Assembly (NCBI RefSeq): GCF_014873915.1
Contig: NZ_JADBEJ010000001.1
Location: forward strand, 1-64,000
Direction: 5' to 3'
DNA: 64,000 nucleotides
Source of the DNA: Amycolatopsis roodepoortensis
GTDB taxonomy: Bacteria; Actinomycetota; Actinomycetes; Mycobacteriales; Pseudonocardiaceae
Part shown: piece after piece, positions 9,634 through 18,176 of the stretch
Numbering within the stretch: the first letter of the stretch is position 1
How the letters are laid out: every line of letters begins with the position of its first letter
Notes under the pieces: model-generated
Database searches by the model: none
Told to the model about the DNA's origin: nothing
Seen by the model: only the letters and a program-made list of their open reading frames with translations
Position numbers and translations under genes: made by a program

Positions 9634-9881
9634 TGGATATCGCACTGCTCTTTGCTCGTCCGCGCGCCGGAACGATGGGAGAGTCTCGCAGGTTGGTGCA
9701 CCTATTTCGGGCACCTTCTGATGGTGTACAGCCGGAACGAATGGAGGCGCTATGCGGAGAAGAATTCGGCCCCGGAGTCCTTCAGTTGCTTGAAGCTCCC
9801 TGCGGAATGCCCTGCTTCGGCTGCTTACAGAAAACTCCAGCGAGCGATCCCGCTAATAGTCTGCCTGAACTTACCGTCTAG
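9633..9881 (+). CDS. Small Cys-containing protein, coupled to the previous gene
   Basis: The 82-residue protein begins at the ATG that overlaps the preceding stop (TAATG). It has MEALCGEEFGPGVLQLLEAP followed by CGMPCFGCL, which repeats the widely spaced C...C-x2-C arrangement of the upstream protein. The two could form a metal-binding pair. I do not recognise a described family or function. Confidence 0.55.
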   Translation: MDIALLFARPRAGTMGESRRLVHLFRAPSDGVQPERMEALCGEEFGPGVLQLLEAPCGMPCFGCLQKTPASDPANSLPELTV

Positions 9882-9898
9882 TCGTGGGGGTTGCACGC

Positions 9899-10201
9899 AT
9901 GTTCACTTTCGCCTCTGATTTCGATTTTTTCTTCTGTACGCTAGTCCTGTGGATTCTTGGGTTTATAGATTTTACTCAGCGCCTTTATCGATATCTTTCT
10001 AGCTCGATGCCGTGGCAGTGGTTTCAAGGGCATACCAAGGGGCGCGCTGTCGTCCTGTCCATTGCTGTCGGGTTAGTTTGGCCTGTCGTGGTCATATTGA
10101 AGCAGCTTGAAAACGTTCCGTTTGTCATGAAGTTTGCTGAATCAGTGGCACTTCCGCGCTCGATGAGGCGCCGAAAGAGTGATAATGCCGCCCGTAAATA
10201 G
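9899..10201 (+). CDS. Small membrane protein
   Basis: The 100-residue protein is read from ATG 9899, with a GGGGG tract about nine bases upstream. Two hydrophobic segments can be seen: DFFFCTLVLWILGFIDF and AVVLSIAVGLVWPVVVIL. The C-terminus is basic (RSMRRRKSDNAARK) and overlaps the start of the next gene. It belongs to the same plus-strand set as the Imm1-like gene. No function can be assigned. Confidence 0.6.
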   Translation: MFTFASDFDFFFCTLVLWILGFIDFTQRLYRYLSSSMPWQWFQGHTKGRAVVLSIAVGLVWPVVVILKQLENVPFVMKFAESVALPRSMRRRKSDNAARK

Positions 10202-10565
10202 TGGACCAGAAATCAGTGTCGACCTAGATATGCCGAACACGGACGATGGCCGATACGTTCCCCTTGGTGTCATGTTGTCTAGGGTTCGACTATGGCGCCG
10301 GTGGTCGAGAGATAAGACCGCACGTAAGGCGGGAATGAAATATCAGACTCTCAGCAGGTATGAGACCGGCGAAAGAGTTCCGACGAAGGTTTCAGCGATC
10401 ATGCGACTAGCCGACGCCTTGGGAATGCCACGGCAACAACTTTTCAATTGGGTCGTCAATGAAATCGAACACCGCGAGAAGCTGCGGAACTTAGGCCACG
10501 CAGATACCTGTTCGCATGCTGCCGTTAAAGTCACCGCTCCCGTCGTGGTCACGCGCGGGAACTAG
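10185..10565 (+). CDS. XRE-family DNA-binding protein
   Basis: The protein of about 126 residues (start ATG 10185, overlapping the previous stop) contains a clear XRE helix-turn-helix: LSRVRLWRRWSRDKTARKAG, then MKYQTLSRYETGERVPTKVS and IMRLADALGMPRQQLF. It is the last gene of the Imm1-like series and the last intact gene before the chromosomal symporter. It may regulate this module or the element. The palindromes at 8.6-8.7 kb and 7.0 kb are possible targets. Confidence 0.8.
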   Translation: MPPVNSGPEISVDLDMPNTDDGRYVPLGVMLSRVRLWRRWSRDKTARKAGMKYQTLSRYETGERVPTKVSAIMRLADALGMPRQQLFNWVVNEIEHREKLRNLGHADTCSHAAVKVTAPVVVTRGN

Positions 10566-10642
10566 CGGAATCCAAGGTGGGGAGCGGTCACTCACAATCC
10601 AGCTGCGATGAACCACCTGCGGTGAGCATGAGCGCCAGAGTT

Positions 10643-10682
10643 GAGCCGCCCACCCCTTGAGGCGCGCAGGGGTGGGCGGCTC
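10643..10682. terminator. Strong hairpin after the XRE gene
   Basis: A perfect 14-base stem (10643-10656 with 10669-10682) closes a 12-base loop. It lies between the plus-strand XRE gene and the minus-strand symporter, whose genes converge on it, so it can terminate both. There is no long T-run. It is also close to the probable right boundary of the element. Confidence 0.6.
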
Positions 10683-10770
10683 CTCGTATGTGGGGCCTGT
10701 CGGAGCTAAGCGGTATGCTGTTGTTGGTTGACCAAGACGGTGGCTAACCGTCCTTACCACTCACGAGGCT

Positions 10771-12354
10771 TTAGACGGGAGTGGACTCCTTCACGTCCGG
10801 TTCGGCCAGCGGGTCCACGCTTCCGTGCCGCAGCGACAGCAGCCCGCCGACCACGAGCGTGATCACCACACCGCACAGCGTGTACCAGGGCCACGCCAGC
10901 GCCACCGTGTTCCCGGAAGCCTTGCTGAAGTCGACGCCGATCAGGCTGCCGTCCGGTTTGTTGAACTTGACGCCCAGGATGATGAACGCCATCACGATCA
11001 CCGTCGACACGAACGCCACGATCGCGTCCGCCTGCCTCGCCCGCTTGATCAGCAGGCCTAACAGGAACGCGCCGAGCAACGCGCCGTAGGTGTACCCGGT
11101 GATGCCGAGCGCCTGCACCACGATCGGGTCGGCCGAGGTCTTGTTGGAGGAGGCGAAGAAACCCGCGCACAGGATCAGCGCGCCCGCCCAGACGATCGTC
11201 CAGATCCGGCCGTGCTTCAGCCGGTCGGCCTCCGGCAGTTCCCGGCCGATCACCCGTTCGTAGACGTCGGTCACCGTGGACGATGCCAGCGCGCCGAGCG
11301 ACGAACTCAGTGCGGCGGCGAGGATCCCGGCGATCACGAACCCGGACAGACCGCTCGGCAGGTCGTTCACGATGAAGTTCGCGAACAGTTCGTCCTTGTT
11401 GGCCAGCCCCAGTCCTTCCGGCTTCGGCTTCGTCGGGGCGAGACCGTTGTACAGCGCCCACAGCAGCACGCCGATGAACAGGAACAGCGCGAACTGCAGG
11501 AACACCACGAAACCGCTGGCCACCAAGGCCTTCCGCGCGGCGCGCAGGTCGTTGGTCGCCTGGAGACGCTGCACGATCAGCTGGTCCGAACCGTGCGACG
11601 CCATCGAGAGCACCGCGCCACCGATCAGCGCGGTGAAGAACGCGTACTGGCCGGTGAGCATGTTCGAGGAGAAGTCGAAGATCTGGAACTTGTTGGCGTC
11701 CACGGCCTTGCCGAACCAGCCGTCGGGCAGCCTGCCGGAGATCGCCCAGATCACCACGACCGCGCCGAGGACGTACCAGAGCATCTGGATCGCGTCGACC
11801 CACACGACCGCGCGGACCCCGCCGAAGAAGCTGTAGAGCACCATCGCGATGCCGAGGCCGATCACGATCGTCCAGTACGAGACGTTCAGGCCGTAGGCCG
11901 CCATCACCACCTTGATCGGGATCGCGGTGGCGAACAGCCGGATCCCGTCGGCCAGCGTCCGGGTGAGCAGGAAGGTCACCGACGCGGTGCCCTGCAGCCC
12001 GCTGCCGAAGCGTTTGCCGAGGAAGGCGTACGCGGTGACCAGGTTGCCCGCGACGTAACGCGGCAGCAGCACCATCGACACCACGATCCGGCCCGCGATG
12101 TAGCCGATCGCCAGCGCCAGGTACGTCATCCCGCCGTCGCCGGGGGTGGCGATGTAGGCCACCGTCGGCACGGAAAGGACGGTCAGGGTGGACGTCTCCG
12201 CGGAGACCACCGAGAGACAGGCCACCCACCAGGAGATCTTGCCTTCGCCGACGAAGTAGTCGGAGCCGGATTTCTGCTTGCCGCCGATCCAGACGCCCAG
12301 CAAGGGCATGCCGACCAGAAAAAGCCCGATGATCGCGAGGTCAAGTGCGCGCAT
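10771..12354 (-). CDS. Sodium:solute symporter (SSS family)
   Basis: The 527-residue protein has about 13-14 hydrophobic segments and the N-terminal SSS signature (GVWIGGKQKSGSDYFVGEGK, SWWVACLSVVSAETSTLTVL). It imports a small organic solute with sodium. It lies nine bases downstream of anhydro-N-acetylmuramic acid kinase on the same strand. That neighbour suggests an amino-sugar or muropeptide-derived substrate, but many SSS subfamilies exist and substrate cannot be read from sequence. The start is MRALDLAIIGLFLVG. The gene ends at a shared hairpin facing the mobile element. Confidence 0.85.
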   Translation of the reverse strand: MRALDLAIIGLFLVGMPLLGVWIGGKQKSGSDYFVGEGKISWWVACLSVVSAETSTLTVLSVPTVAYIATPGDGGMTYLALAIGYIAGRIVVSMVLLPRYVAGNLVTAYAFLGKRFGSGLQGTASVTFLLTRTLADGIRLFATAIPIKVVMAAYGLNVSYWTIVIGLGIAMVLYSFFGGVRAVVWVDAIQMLWYVLGAVVVIWAISGRLPDGWFGKAVDANKFQIFDFSSNMLTGQYAFFTALIGGAVLSMASHGSDQLIVQRLQATNDLRAARKALVASGFVVFLQFALFLFIGVLLWALYNGLAPTKPKPEGLGLANKDELFANFIVNDLPSGLSGFVIAGILAAALSSSLGALASSTVTDVYERVIGRELPEADRLKHGRIWTIVWAGALILCAGFFASSNKTSADPIVVQALGITGYTYGALLGAFLLGLLIKRARQADAIVAFVSTVIVMAFIILGVKFNKPDGSLIGVDFSKASGNTVALAWPWYTLCGVVITLVVGGLLSLRHGSVDPLAEPDVKESTPV

Positions 12355-12363
12355 CCGTATCTC

Positions 12364-13572
12364 CTATCGCTCGCCGGTCTTCGCCGCTACCCGTAGCCGG
12401 GTCACGGTTGAGCTGTGCGGGGCGGGGAGCCGCAGGGGCCCCGCGCCCGGGGTGATGCTGCCGAGCAGCCGGTCGCCGCGGGCTCCGGTCGCCGACGGGA
12501 GGTTCCCCGGGACGCCGGACCAGGTCAGCCAGCCGAGCAGAATGGTCAGGTATGCCTCTTTGCCCGCGCGGGGCAGCCCGTGGTCGTCGCTGGTCTTCAG
12601 CGCCGTGTCCGGCAGGTTCCTGGCGAGCGCGGCCATCAGCGCCGGGTTGTCGGCGCCGCCGCCGGAGACGATCACCGTGGCGATGGAGTGGCGACGGCAT
12701 TCCGCGGCGATGGTCACCGCGGTCAGTTCCGTGAGCGTCGCCAGGAGGTCTTCCGCGCCGACCGGCGGGAGCCCGTCGAGCGCCTCGTCGAGATACGTGG
12801 CATGGAACAGTTCCTTGCCGGTGGACTTCGGCGGAGCGGCCGCGTAGTAGGGGTCGAGCAGAAGCTTCGCCAGCAGGTCGGGTCGCACGTTTCCGCGCAG
12901 GGCGAGTGCTCCGCCGATGTCGGCGCGCAGCCCGGTGGCGCGGTGCGCGGCGATGTCCATCAGGGCGTTGCCGGGGCCGGTGTCGTAGGCGAGGACCGGA
13001 CCGCTCGCGGGGACCACGGTGATGTTCGCGATCCCGCCGATGTTCAGCGCCGCGACCGGGCCGGCCGCGGCCATTTCCCGGAGCCACAACGCGTCCAGCC
13101 TGCTGGCGAGCGGCGCGCCGTGCCCGCCGGCGGCGACGTCACGGACGCGCAGGTCGGCCACCACCGGCAGCCCGGTGCGCTCGGCGATCCACGCCGGGTT
13201 CCCCAGTTGCAGCGTGCCGCGCGCGGCGCCGTTTTCGACCCAGTGGAACACCGTCTGGCCCAGCGAGGCGACGACGTCCGCCTCGCCCCCGGCCAGTTCC
13301 TCGACGCCGCGCGCGGCCGCCTCGGCGAAGGCCTGGCCCACCAGGGTGTCGAGTTTCGTGAGCTGCTCGGCGTCGCAGGGATTCGGCGGCAAGGCGGCGA
13401 GCAACGCCTCGCGGAGCGCTTCGGGATAAGGGACTTCGAGCTGGCCGAGCGGCGAGAGCACCACTGTGTCGCCGTCGGCGCGCAGTTCGGCGGCCGCCAC
13501 GTCGATCCCGTCGATCGATGTGCCGGAGATGAGCCCGATCACCCGGACCCCAGTGCCGGAGGAAACCGTCAT
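12364..13572 (-). CDS. anmK: Anhydro-N-acetylmuramic acid kinase
   Basis: AnmK phosphorylates and opens 1,6-anhydro-MurNAc to MurNAc-6-phosphate during cell-wall recycling. The 402-residue protein has the family's N-terminal VIGLISGTSIDGIDVA motif, the central NIGGIANITVV strand, the DTGPGNALMD motif, and the late VSGGGADNPALM glycine-rich segment of the ATPase fold. Length is normal (about 370-400). It begins an operon with the symporter and is divergent from ftsY. Actinomycetes use it to salvage released wall sugars. Confidence 0.92.
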   Translation of the reverse strand: MTVSSGTGVRVIGLISGTSIDGIDVAAAELRADGDTVVLSPLGQLEVPYPEALREALLAALPPNPCDAEQLTKLDTLVGQAFAEAAARGVEELAGGEADVVASLGQTVFHWVENGAARGTLQLGNPAWIAERTGLPVVADLRVRDVAAGGHGAPLASRLDALWLREMAAAGPVAALNIGGIANITVVPASGPVLAYDTGPGNALMDIAAHRATGLRADIGGALALRGNVRPDLLAKLLLDPYYAAAPPKSTGKELFHATYLDEALDGLPPVGAEDLLATLTELTAVTIAAECRRHSIATVIVSGGGADNPALMAALARNLPDTALKTSDDHGLPRAGKEAYLTILLGWLTWSGVPGNLPSATGARGDRLLGSITPGAGPLRLPAPHSSTVTRLRVAAKTGER

Positions 13573-13724
13573 TCGGAGTGGTTTATCCGTCGATCCGGAG
13601 AGCGCGCAAGCCGGACCGTTTCTTCTTGTCCGAAATGAGTCCTATCCAGTGGGCGTTTGACAAGATCGGCTTGCTTCCCGTGGGGCGTCTGAACGCGACG
13701 GGGTGCGGATGCGAGGATGGCGCC

Positions 13725-15029
13725 GTGTCGAGTACCCCCTGGTTCTGGATCGTTGTCGTTGCCGTCGTGGTCCTGGTCGCCGTACTGGTGGCCGGGCTGC
13801 TCATCGCGCGCCGCCGCCGGATCAGCCTGGACGAGTCCAAGGCTGCCGACGTCGTCGAGAAGCCGAAGGGCGGCGGTTATACCGCGACCGGCGGGATCGC
13901 GCTCGCCCCTGGTGGCGAGAAGACCGAGGAGCCGGAGCACCCGGTCGAGGATCGCCCGGAGACCGACGGGCAGCCCGCCGTCGGGGACGACGCGGCGGTG
14001 CCGAGGGATTCCGCGCAGCGCACCGTGCGCGACGTCGAACTTCCCGAACCGGCCGAGGAAGCGGCACCCGAGCCCGCTCCCGTCGAGGAGATCGCCCCGG
14101 CCACCGGCCGCCTGGAGCGGCTGCGCGGCAGGCTGGGCAAGTCCCGGTCGGTGTTCGGGCAGAGCCTGCTCGGCCTGCTGGGCGCCGGTGACCTGGACGA
14201 GGACTCCTGGCAGGACGTCGAAGACACGCTGCTCATGGCGGACCTCGGCGCCGCGACGACCACCGAGATCGTCGATCGTCTTCGTGAGGAGCTGAAGCGC
14301 CGCGCCGTGCGGACCTCGGAGGAGGCGCGCGCGGTCTTGCAGGAGGTGCTGACCGCCGCCCTCTCGACCGACGCGGTCCGGGCCGTCCGCGCGCTGCCGC
14401 ACACCGTCGACGGGAAGAAGCAGCCCGCCGTCGTGCTGGTCGCCGGGGTCAACGGCACCGGCAAGACCACCACCACCGGCAAACTCGCCCGGGTGCTCGT
14501 CGCGCAGGGGAGCACCGTGGTGCTCGGCGCGGCCGACACCTTCCGCGCCGCCGCGGCGGACCAGCTCCAGACGTGGGCCGAGCGCGTGGGCGCGGAGGTC
14601 GTGCGCGGCAAGGAGGGCGCGGACCCGGCGGCGGTCGCCTTCGACGCCGTCAAACGCGGCACCGAGGCCGGTGTGGACGCGGTCCTGGTCGACACGGCAG
14701 GCCGTTTGCACACCAAGACCGGCCTGATGGACGAGCTGGGCAAGGTCAAGCGAGTCGTCGAGAAGCAGGCGAAGGTCGACGAGGTGCTGCTGGTACTCGA
14801 CGCCACCACCGGGCAGAACGGGCTGATGCAGGCCCGCGTGTTCTCGGAGGTCATCGACGTCACCGGCATCGTGCTGACCAAACTGGACGGCACCGCGAAG
14901 GGCGGCATCGTCTTCCAGGTGCAGCGCGAACTCGGGGTGCCGGTCAAGCTGGTCGGCCTCGGCGAGGGGCCGGACGACCTGGCGCCGTTCGAGCCGGGCG
15001 CGTTCGTCGAAGCCCTGCTCAGCAGCTAG
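13725..15029 (+). CDS. ftsY: Signal recognition particle receptor FtsY
   Basis: FtsY docks SRP-bound ribosomes at the membrane. From GTG 13725 the 434-residue protein has an N-terminal membrane helix (WFWIVVVAVVVLVAVLVAGL), an acidic/proline-rich linker, then the NG domain: N-domain LFGQ-type helices (SRSVFGQSLLGLLGAGDLDE), P-loop GVNGTGKTTTTGKLA, DTFRAAAADQL, DTAGRLHTK, and TKLDGTAKGG. The upstream in-frame codons are not FtsY-like, so the GTG is preferred. Its partner ffh is at 59 kb in the same window. Its stop overlaps a convergent gene by 11 bases. Confidence 0.95.
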   Translation: MSSTPWFWIVVVAVVVLVAVLVAGLLIARRRRISLDESKAADVVEKPKGGGYTATGGIALAPGGEKTEEPEHPVEDRPETDGQPAVGDDAAVPRDSAQRTVRDVELPEPAEEAAPEPAPVEEIAPATGRLERLRGRLGKSRSVFGQSLLGLLGAGDLDEDSWQDVEDTLLMADLGAATTTEIVDRLREELKRRAVRTSEEARAVLQEVLTAALSTDAVRAVRALPHTVDGKKQPAVVLVAGVNGTGKTTTTGKLARVLVAQGSTVVLGAADTFRAAAADQLQTWAERVGAEVVRGKEGADPAAVAFDAVKRGTEAGVDAVLVDTAGRLHTKTGLMDELGKVKRVVEKQAKVDEVLLVLDATTGQNGLMQARVFSEVIDVTGIVLTKLDGTAKGGIVFQVQRELGVPVKLVGLGEGPDDLAPFEPGAFVEALLSS

Positions 15030-15750
15030 GACCCGCCCCCTGCGGGGGGAGGGACTTCCTCGGCAGGATGTCCAGGATCAGGGAGTGGTGGCGCAGGCAG
15101 AACCCGTGATACGTCGCGGGGGAGTCGCACGCGAAGCAGGTCATGCGGTTGAGGATGTGGCCGAGCGTCGGAGGTTTGTCGGACCGCTGTCCGATCCGTT
15201 GGCCTCCGGGAGGCGGATCGGGCAGCTTGTGCTGAGGTGCCGGGAACGCGGAGGCCTTGCGTGGAGCCTTGGACATGACCGGTTTGGCACCACTTCGCTT
15301 CGCCTTGAGTGGTTTGGGCGCTTGGACGAGCACCGGAGCCGGTCGGATGCGGACCTTTCTGGTGCGGTTCTCGCCCAGCCATACACGGTCTGTTCCCACG
15401 GCATGCAGCTTCGCGGCCCCGTCGGGAACGGGTGAGAGCTCGAGCACTGTCGCCGTGATGTCGTAGGTGCCTCGCCTCAGCCTGAGGCGGGCGGTCTCCC
15501 TGAGCACCATTCTCACCACCAGGTTCGCGCCGGAGCCCTCGATCCGGCGCAGGATCACCTCGACCGGCGCCTTGGCGCCCCGCCAGTACGGCAAGGTGTA
15601 GTCCACGATGAGGTCGAGGTCGCTGGTCGGTTCGGCACCTTCGACGCTGAGATCGTGACGCCGTGTTTTCCGGTCGCCCGCGGCCACCAGCAGGTCGGCC
15701 GTCGTGTCCACGACCTTCTTCCCGAACAACGCGATCAGAGGTTCGACCAT
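15019..15750 (-). CDS. Hypothetical protein with C-terminal Cys/His motif
   Basis: I do not recognise this 243-residue protein. The N-terminal 120 residues look like a compact alpha/beta domain (VEVILRRIEGSGANLVVRMV, LRLRRGTYDITATVLELSPV). A basic, proline-rich linker follows. The C-terminus has MTCFACDSPATYHGFCLRHH, a C-x2-C...C-x2-HH pattern that could bind zinc. It converges with ftsY with an 11-base overlap. Nothing about its surroundings fixes its role. Confidence 0.6.
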   Translation of the reverse strand: MVEPLIALFGKKVVDTTADLLVAAGDRKTRRHDLSVEGAEPTSDLDLIVDYTLPYWRGAKAPVEVILRRIEGSGANLVVRMVLRETARLRLRRGTYDITATVLELSPVPDGAAKLHAVGTDRVWLGENRTRKVRIRPAPVLVQAPKPLKAKRSGAKPVMSKAPRKASAFPAPQHKLPDPPPGGQRIGQRSDKPPTLGHILNRMTCFACDSPATYHGFCLRHHSLILDILPRKSLPPQGAGPSC

Positions 15751-15790
15751 CTGACGTCCCCTTCGCTCGGCCCTGTTTCGAGGCTACGAC

Positions 15791-15830
15791 GAAGGCCCCT
15801 CTTCCGGCTGAGCCGAAAGAGGGGCCTTCG
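15791..15830. terminator. Hairpin terminator after the MFS gene
   Basis: GAAGGCCCCTCTT pairs with the complementary AAGAGGGGCCTTC around a short GC-rich loop with an inner GGCT/AGCC pair. It lies just past the end of the minus-strand MFS gene and before the next minus-strand gene. It probably stops efflux-pump transcription. Confidence 0.7.
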
Positions 15831-15840
15831 CGCGTTTCCG

Positions 15841-17337
15841 TCAGACGGCGGCCGTGGCCTTCTCTTCGGTCCCCTCCGGTGCGGTCTTCTTGTCCCGCAT
15901 CACCAGGAACGCGAGCACCGCCGCGGCCAGCACCCCGATCGCGCTTACCAGGAACGTCGTCGACATCGCCGAGGTGAACGACTCGCGGGCCGCGGCGATG
16001 AGGCCGCCGTCGCCGGTCGCGAAGGCGTCACCGATCGAAAGCCGTGCCTGCGAAGGGGCGGACTCGGGCATGTTCGCGGTGAACAGCCCCGACACGACGC
16101 TGCCCAGGATCGCGATGCCGAGCGCGGCGCCCAGCTGCTGGATGGTGTCGTTGAGCGCCGAGCCGACCCCGGCCTGCTCCTCGGGGACCTCGCCCATCAG
16201 CGCCGCGATCGCCGCCGGCATCGCCACCCCGCCGCCCGCTCCGAGCAGGAACAGCGCGAGGGCGGGCAGCAGGAAGCCCTCGTTGGCCGACATCGTCGCG
16301 AGCAGCCCGAATCCGCCCGCCATCACGATCATGCCGACCGTGGTCAGTGCCCGGTTGCCGACCTTCTGGCCCAGCGTGGCGCCGAGGGTGTTGAACAGCA
16401 GCGACGCGATGGCCATCGGGATGAACGCGAGACCCGCCTCGGTCGGGGTGTAGCCGAGCACGAACTGCAGGTACTGGGTCAGGAGCAGCAGGAGCCCGCC
16501 GTTGCCGATCTGCACCAGCGTGAGCGACAGGCTGCCACCGCTGAAGTTGCGCTTGCGGAACAGCTTGAGCGGGACCATCGGCGACGGCGTGTGCCGCTCC
16601 CAGAACACGAAACCGGCCAGGCACACCACCGCGACCGCGAGCGGGATCAAGGTCCCCGCCTCGGCGATGCCGTGCTTGGGGAGCTCGATGATCGTCCAGA
16701 CCAGCGAGACCATGCCCGCCGCCGACAGGAGCGCGCCGAGCGGGTCGGGCTTCTGCCACGGGCCCTTGGACTCCGGCATCAGCGTGAGCGCGGCGATCAC
16801 CGCGATGACGACGATCGGCACGTTGATCAGGAACACCGCGCCCCACCAGAACCACGCGATCAGCACGCCGCCCAGCACCGGGCCGCCGATCAGGCCGATC
16901 ATCGCGACCGCGCTCCACACCGCCATCGCCTTGCGGCGCTCTTCGTCGTCGAAGACGGTGATCAGGATCGACAGGGTGCTCGGCATGATCAGCGCGCCGC
17001 CGACGCCCATCACCGCGCGGGACACGATCAGTTCGAGCGGATTCGCGGCGAACGCCGCGACGAGTGAGGCCACTCCGAAGAGCAGGAGGCCGATGAGCAT
17101 CACTTTCCGGCGGCCGAACCGGTCGCCGAGGCTTCCCGACGTGAGCAGCAGGCCGGCGAACACCAGGATGTAGGAATCCAGGATCCACTGCGTGTCCTGG
17201 GCGCTGGCGCCGAGGTCTTCGGCCAGCGGCGGGACGGCGACCGTCAGCACCATGTTGTCGACGACCAGTACGAGCGTGCTCAGGCACAACACGATCAGGA
17301 TCCACCAGCGCCGTGGATCGCGGACGGGTTCGTTCAT
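15841..17337 (-). CDS. DHA2-family MFS drug efflux transporter
   Basis: The 498-residue protein has 14 predicted membrane helices. It carries MFS motif A (GDRFGRRKVMLIG) and the DHA2 signature after helix 1 (VDNMVLTVAVPPLAEDLG), with motif C-type GGPVLGGVLIAW later. It is an EmrB/QacA-like proton antiporter, probably exporting a toxic or antibiotic compound. Start ATG 17337 (MNEPVRDPRR) is chosen because residues before it lack conservation features and overlap the operator region. It is divergent from a TetR regulator and the shared intergenic DNA contains matching GTACGC boxes. Confidence 0.9.
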   Translation of the reverse strand: MNEPVRDPRRWWILIVLCLSTLVLVVDNMVLTVAVPPLAEDLGASAQDTQWILDSYILVFAGLLLTSGSLGDRFGRRKVMLIGLLLFGVASLVAAFAANPLELIVSRAVMGVGGALIMPSTLSILITVFDDEERRKAMAVWSAVAMIGLIGGPVLGGVLIAWFWWGAVFLINVPIVVIAVIAALTLMPESKGPWQKPDPLGALLSAAGMVSLVWTIIELPKHGIAEAGTLIPLAVAVVCLAGFVFWERHTPSPMVPLKLFRKRNFSGGSLSLTLVQIGNGGLLLLLTQYLQFVLGYTPTEAGLAFIPMAIASLLFNTLGATLGQKVGNRALTTVGMIVMAGGFGLLATMSANEGFLLPALALFLLGAGGGVAMPAAIAALMGEVPEEQAGVGSALNDTIQQLGAALGIAILGSVVSGLFTANMPESAPSQARLSIGDAFATGDGGLIAAARESFTSAMSTTFLVSAIGVLAAAVLAFLVMRDKKTAPEGTEEKATAAV

Positions 17338-17357
17338 CGGGATACCCCCAGAAGAGT

Positions 17358-17415
17358 TTGCGTACGTTGTTCGACTGATGCGCACACTGTACGCAGAACG
17401 AAACGGCGTACGCAA
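17358..17415. promoter_or_regulatory. Operator boxes between MFS pump and TetR
   Basis: TTGCGTACG (17358-17366) and CGTACGCAA (17407-17415) are exact inverse copies, with a third half-site TGTACGCA at 17389-17396. They lie in the roughly 107-base divergent promoter between efflux pump and tetR. This is the expected place for TetR autoregulation and pump repression. Confidence 0.7.
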
Positions 17416-17444
17416 GGGGGTACTTCGTGCGCTAGGGTGGGGGC

Positions 17445-18176
17445 ATGTCGATCGAGGAACAGCCGATCCAGTCGGTGTGGACCCGTCCTCGCCGGAAGCG
17501 GGATCAACCCGCGTTGAGCCAGGCGCAGATCGTGGCCGAGGCCATCCGGCTCCTGGACGTCGAAGGTGTCGACGCGCTGAGCATGCGCAGGCTGGGCACC
17601 GCGTTGAACGCGGGTGCGACCTCGCTCTACCGGCACGTGGCCAATCGCGACGAGCTGATCGAGCTGGTCGTCGACGAGGTCTACGGCGAGATCACCGTGC
17701 CGGACGGCGACGATCCGGCGCGGTGGCGTGAAGCCGCCGTCGTGGGGGCGGAAAGTGTCCGCGCCATGATCCTGCGGCACCCATGGGTCGCTTCATTGCT
17801 CGGCTCGGTCGGTCTGTCGTATCTGGGACCGAACGTCATGCGGCTCAACGAGCGGCTGCTGGGGGTCTTCGTGGCCGCGGGGTTCCCCGGTGACGAGGCC
17901 GAGCAGGCGATCAGCGCGATGATCGCCTACGTCATCGGCATGGGGACGACCGAGGCGGCCTGGCTCACGACCGTGGCCAAGAGCGGCCGGAGCGAAAGCG
18001 ACTGGGCGGAGCGGCTGCGGCCCGCCGTCGAGGAGGCGGTGCAGGGGCATCCGCACCAGCGGGAAATGCTCGCCAGGGCCGCCGCCGACACCGATCCGGT
18101 CCGGCTCCGTGACGAGAAGTTCCGCTATGGGCTGGACAGGATGCTCGACGGCCTGGAGGCCAGGCTCAAACGGTGA
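17445..18176 (+). CDS. TetR-family repressor of the adjacent MFS pump
   Basis: The 243-residue protein has the N-terminal TetR helix-turn-helix (LSQAQIVAEAIRLLDVEGVD, LSMRRLGTALNAGATSLYRH) and a long C-terminal domain of the tetracycline-repressor type, which binds ligand. It probably represses the divergent DHA2 pump and releases it when a drug binds. The shared promoter holds GTACGC half-sites. Its 3' end overlaps the convergent IclR gene by 11 bases. Confidence 0.88.
   Translation: MSIEEQPIQSVWTRPRRKRDQPALSQAQIVAEAIRLLDVEGVDALSMRRLGTALNAGATSLYRHVANRDELIELVVDEVYGEITVPDGDDPARWREAAVVGAESVRAMILRHPWVASLLGSVGLSYLGPNVMRLNERLLGVFVAAGFPGDEAEQAISAMIAYVIGMGTTEAAWLTTVAKSGRSESDWAERLRPAVEEAVQGHPHQREMLARAAADTDPVRLRDEKFRYGLDRMLDGLEARLKR

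Noticed and set aside
11212..12396. A plus-strand open frame of about 394 codons opposite the sodium symporter
   Set aside because: His/Arg/Asp-rich shadow of the symporter gene, without start context or domains.
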